A stretch of DNA of 64,000 nt, from contig NZ_JXBB01000003.1 in the NCBI RefSeq assembly GCF_001653195.1, positions 18,081 through 82,080 on the forward strand. Reading direction: 5' to 3'. A program made the translations under genes and the position numbers. The stretch is from Hydrogenibacillus schlegelii. GTDB taxonomy: Bacteria > Bacillota > Bacilli > Thermicanales > DSM-22653. Numbering within the stretch: position 1 is the stretch's first letter; each line of letters begins with the position of its first letter. The notes under the pieces are model-generated. The model made no database searches. It was given only the letters and a program-made list of their open reading frames with translations, and was not told where the DNA came from. Below are positions 63,283 through 64,000 of this stretch, piece by piece.

Positions 63283-64000
63283 TTACGCCGCCTCGGCCAG
63301 GCCGCTAATCGCGAGGCTGATATTCCAGGCGCCGACGGCATCCGCGTGTCCGCGGTAGCCGCACTTCCGGCACCGGAACCGGATGCCGTTTCGGTTCTCT
63401 TTTGCGCAGTGCCCGCACCGCGGGCACGCCCGGCTGGTATCCTTCGGGTTCACCCATTCGACGCGGATACCGGCGAGGCCCGCCTTGTAGGCGATAAACT
63501 GCTGAAGCCGGTAGAAAGACCAGGAATGAAGCGATCGCCCGAAGTCGCGCTTCCGGGTTTTCCGCCGGCGAATGCCTTCCAGCTTCTCCATCCGGATGAT
63601 GCCCACGCCACGGGCGAGGCACCAAACCACGATGGCCCGGCTGATCTTGTGGTCCTGGTCTTTCATCCAGCGGGCTTCTTTGTCCTTCATCTTACGGATG
63701 GCTTTGATGGCTTTGGCCTTCCCCATCCGCTTACGGAGAGCGTGGTAGCGTCGTCGGATGTAGGCTGCTTGGTTGCCGTGGAAAAACAGTGTCTCACCTT
63801 CGCAATTGACCACGGCCAAGTAGCGAAGGCCCATGTCGATCCCGGCGATTTTGTCCGCGGGAAGGGTCTTCACCTCCTCGACGGGCAGCGTGACCGAAAG
63901 GGCGAGGAACCACCGCCCGCGCTTTTCGTACAGCTTCGCCGCGCCCTGCCTCACGTCCCGGCCGAGGCGTTCAAGGAGGGCGGCCTGCTTACGGGTTACC
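63283..64000 (-). CDS. tnpB: TnpB RNA-guided nuclease, 5' end outside the window
   Basis: Open from the window edge to the stop, 238 codons visible, with the N-terminal third missing. The RuvC acids are in IAGIDMGLRYLAVV, IRMEKLEGIRRRK and HADAVGAWNISL; the zinc finger is CPRCGHCAKENRNG plus CRKCGYRG. SLHSWSFYRLQQFIAYKA lies between them. All catalytic residues in view are intact. TnpB, guided by RNA from the element's right end, cuts DNA to keep the transposon at its donor site. No tnpA is visible. Confidence 0.92.
   Translation of the reverse strand, partial: VTRKQAALLERLGRDVRQGAAKLYEKRGRWFLALSVTLPVEEVKTLPADKIAGIDMGLRYLAVVNCEGETLFFHGNQAAYIRRRYHALRKRMGKAKAIKAIRKMKDKEARWMKDQDHKISRAIVVWCLARGVGIIRMEKLEGIRRRKTRKRDFGRSLHSWSFYRLQQFIAYKAGLAGIRVEWVNPKDTSRACPRCGHCAKENRNGIRFRCRKCGYRGHADAVGAWNISLAISGLAEAA

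Overview
The window reads as the chromosome of a GC-rich, endospore-forming member of the Bacillales. Gene order around obgE, ruvCAB, queA-tgt-yajC and secDF-apt-relA-dtd follows Bacillus, and sporulation genes are present (spo0B, a SafA-like LysM protein, a BofC-like protein, a SpoIID/LytB protein, spoVB). GTG and TTG starts are frequent. A thermophilic hydrogen-oxidising relative such as Hydrogenibacillus would fit, but that placement is inference; no rRNA or other taxonomic marker lies in the window.

Region 1 (1-10.6 kb) is accessory. A decayed ISL3-type element is followed, 9 nt past its end, by a near-consensus sigma-A promoter. That promoter fronts a co-directional cluster for oxygenolytic ring cleavage of a phenolic compound: alpha/beta hydrolase, HpaB-type monooxygenase, SDR, cupin, extradiol dioxygenase, flavin reductase and MFS importer. 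A convergent minus-strand group encodes a pirin, a LigB/DODA-type dioxygenase and a DoxX protein.

Region 2 (10.7-13.2 kb) is a scrap yard: an internally deleted second ISL3 remnant, a PadR regulator plus DUF1129-type membrane protein with a promoter and palindrome, an IS256-type transposase fragment and a two-repeat CRISPR relic.

Region 3 (13.3-38.3 kb) is mostly core. It holds rplU-prp-rpmA, spo0B-obgE, a divergent FolC/Mur-ligase-like gene, an ABC importer lacking its binding protein, galE, a UDG-superfamily protein, a two-gene coiled-coil/NAGPA unit, pheB-thrC-thrB-pheA, safA-like, nadE, yebC, bofC-like, ruvCAB, a DUF2905 gene and a large SpoIID/LytB protein.

Region 4 (38.3-44.4 kb) is a carbohydrate island. 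A sugar-nucleotide pyrophosphorylase, two GT4 glycosyltransferases and an alpha/alpha-barrel glycosidase-like protein form a tightly overlapping minus-strand operon, with a DUF1861 beta-propeller protein diverging from it; each side has a recognisable promoter.

Region 5 (44.4-63.1 kb) returns to core genes: queA-tgt-yajC, TIGR04086, a DUF421 protein, spoVB, comN, secD-secF, apt, relA, dtd, a four-SH3 amidase, then a class I ribonucleotide reductase operon (large subunit, flavodoxin, small subunit). The reductase promoter carries an NrdR-box-like site and a long, strongly structured leader. An IS200/IS605-type TnpB element abuts the last codon of the small-subunit gene and runs off the window.

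Functional families were assigned by recognising motifs and gene order; no database search was run.
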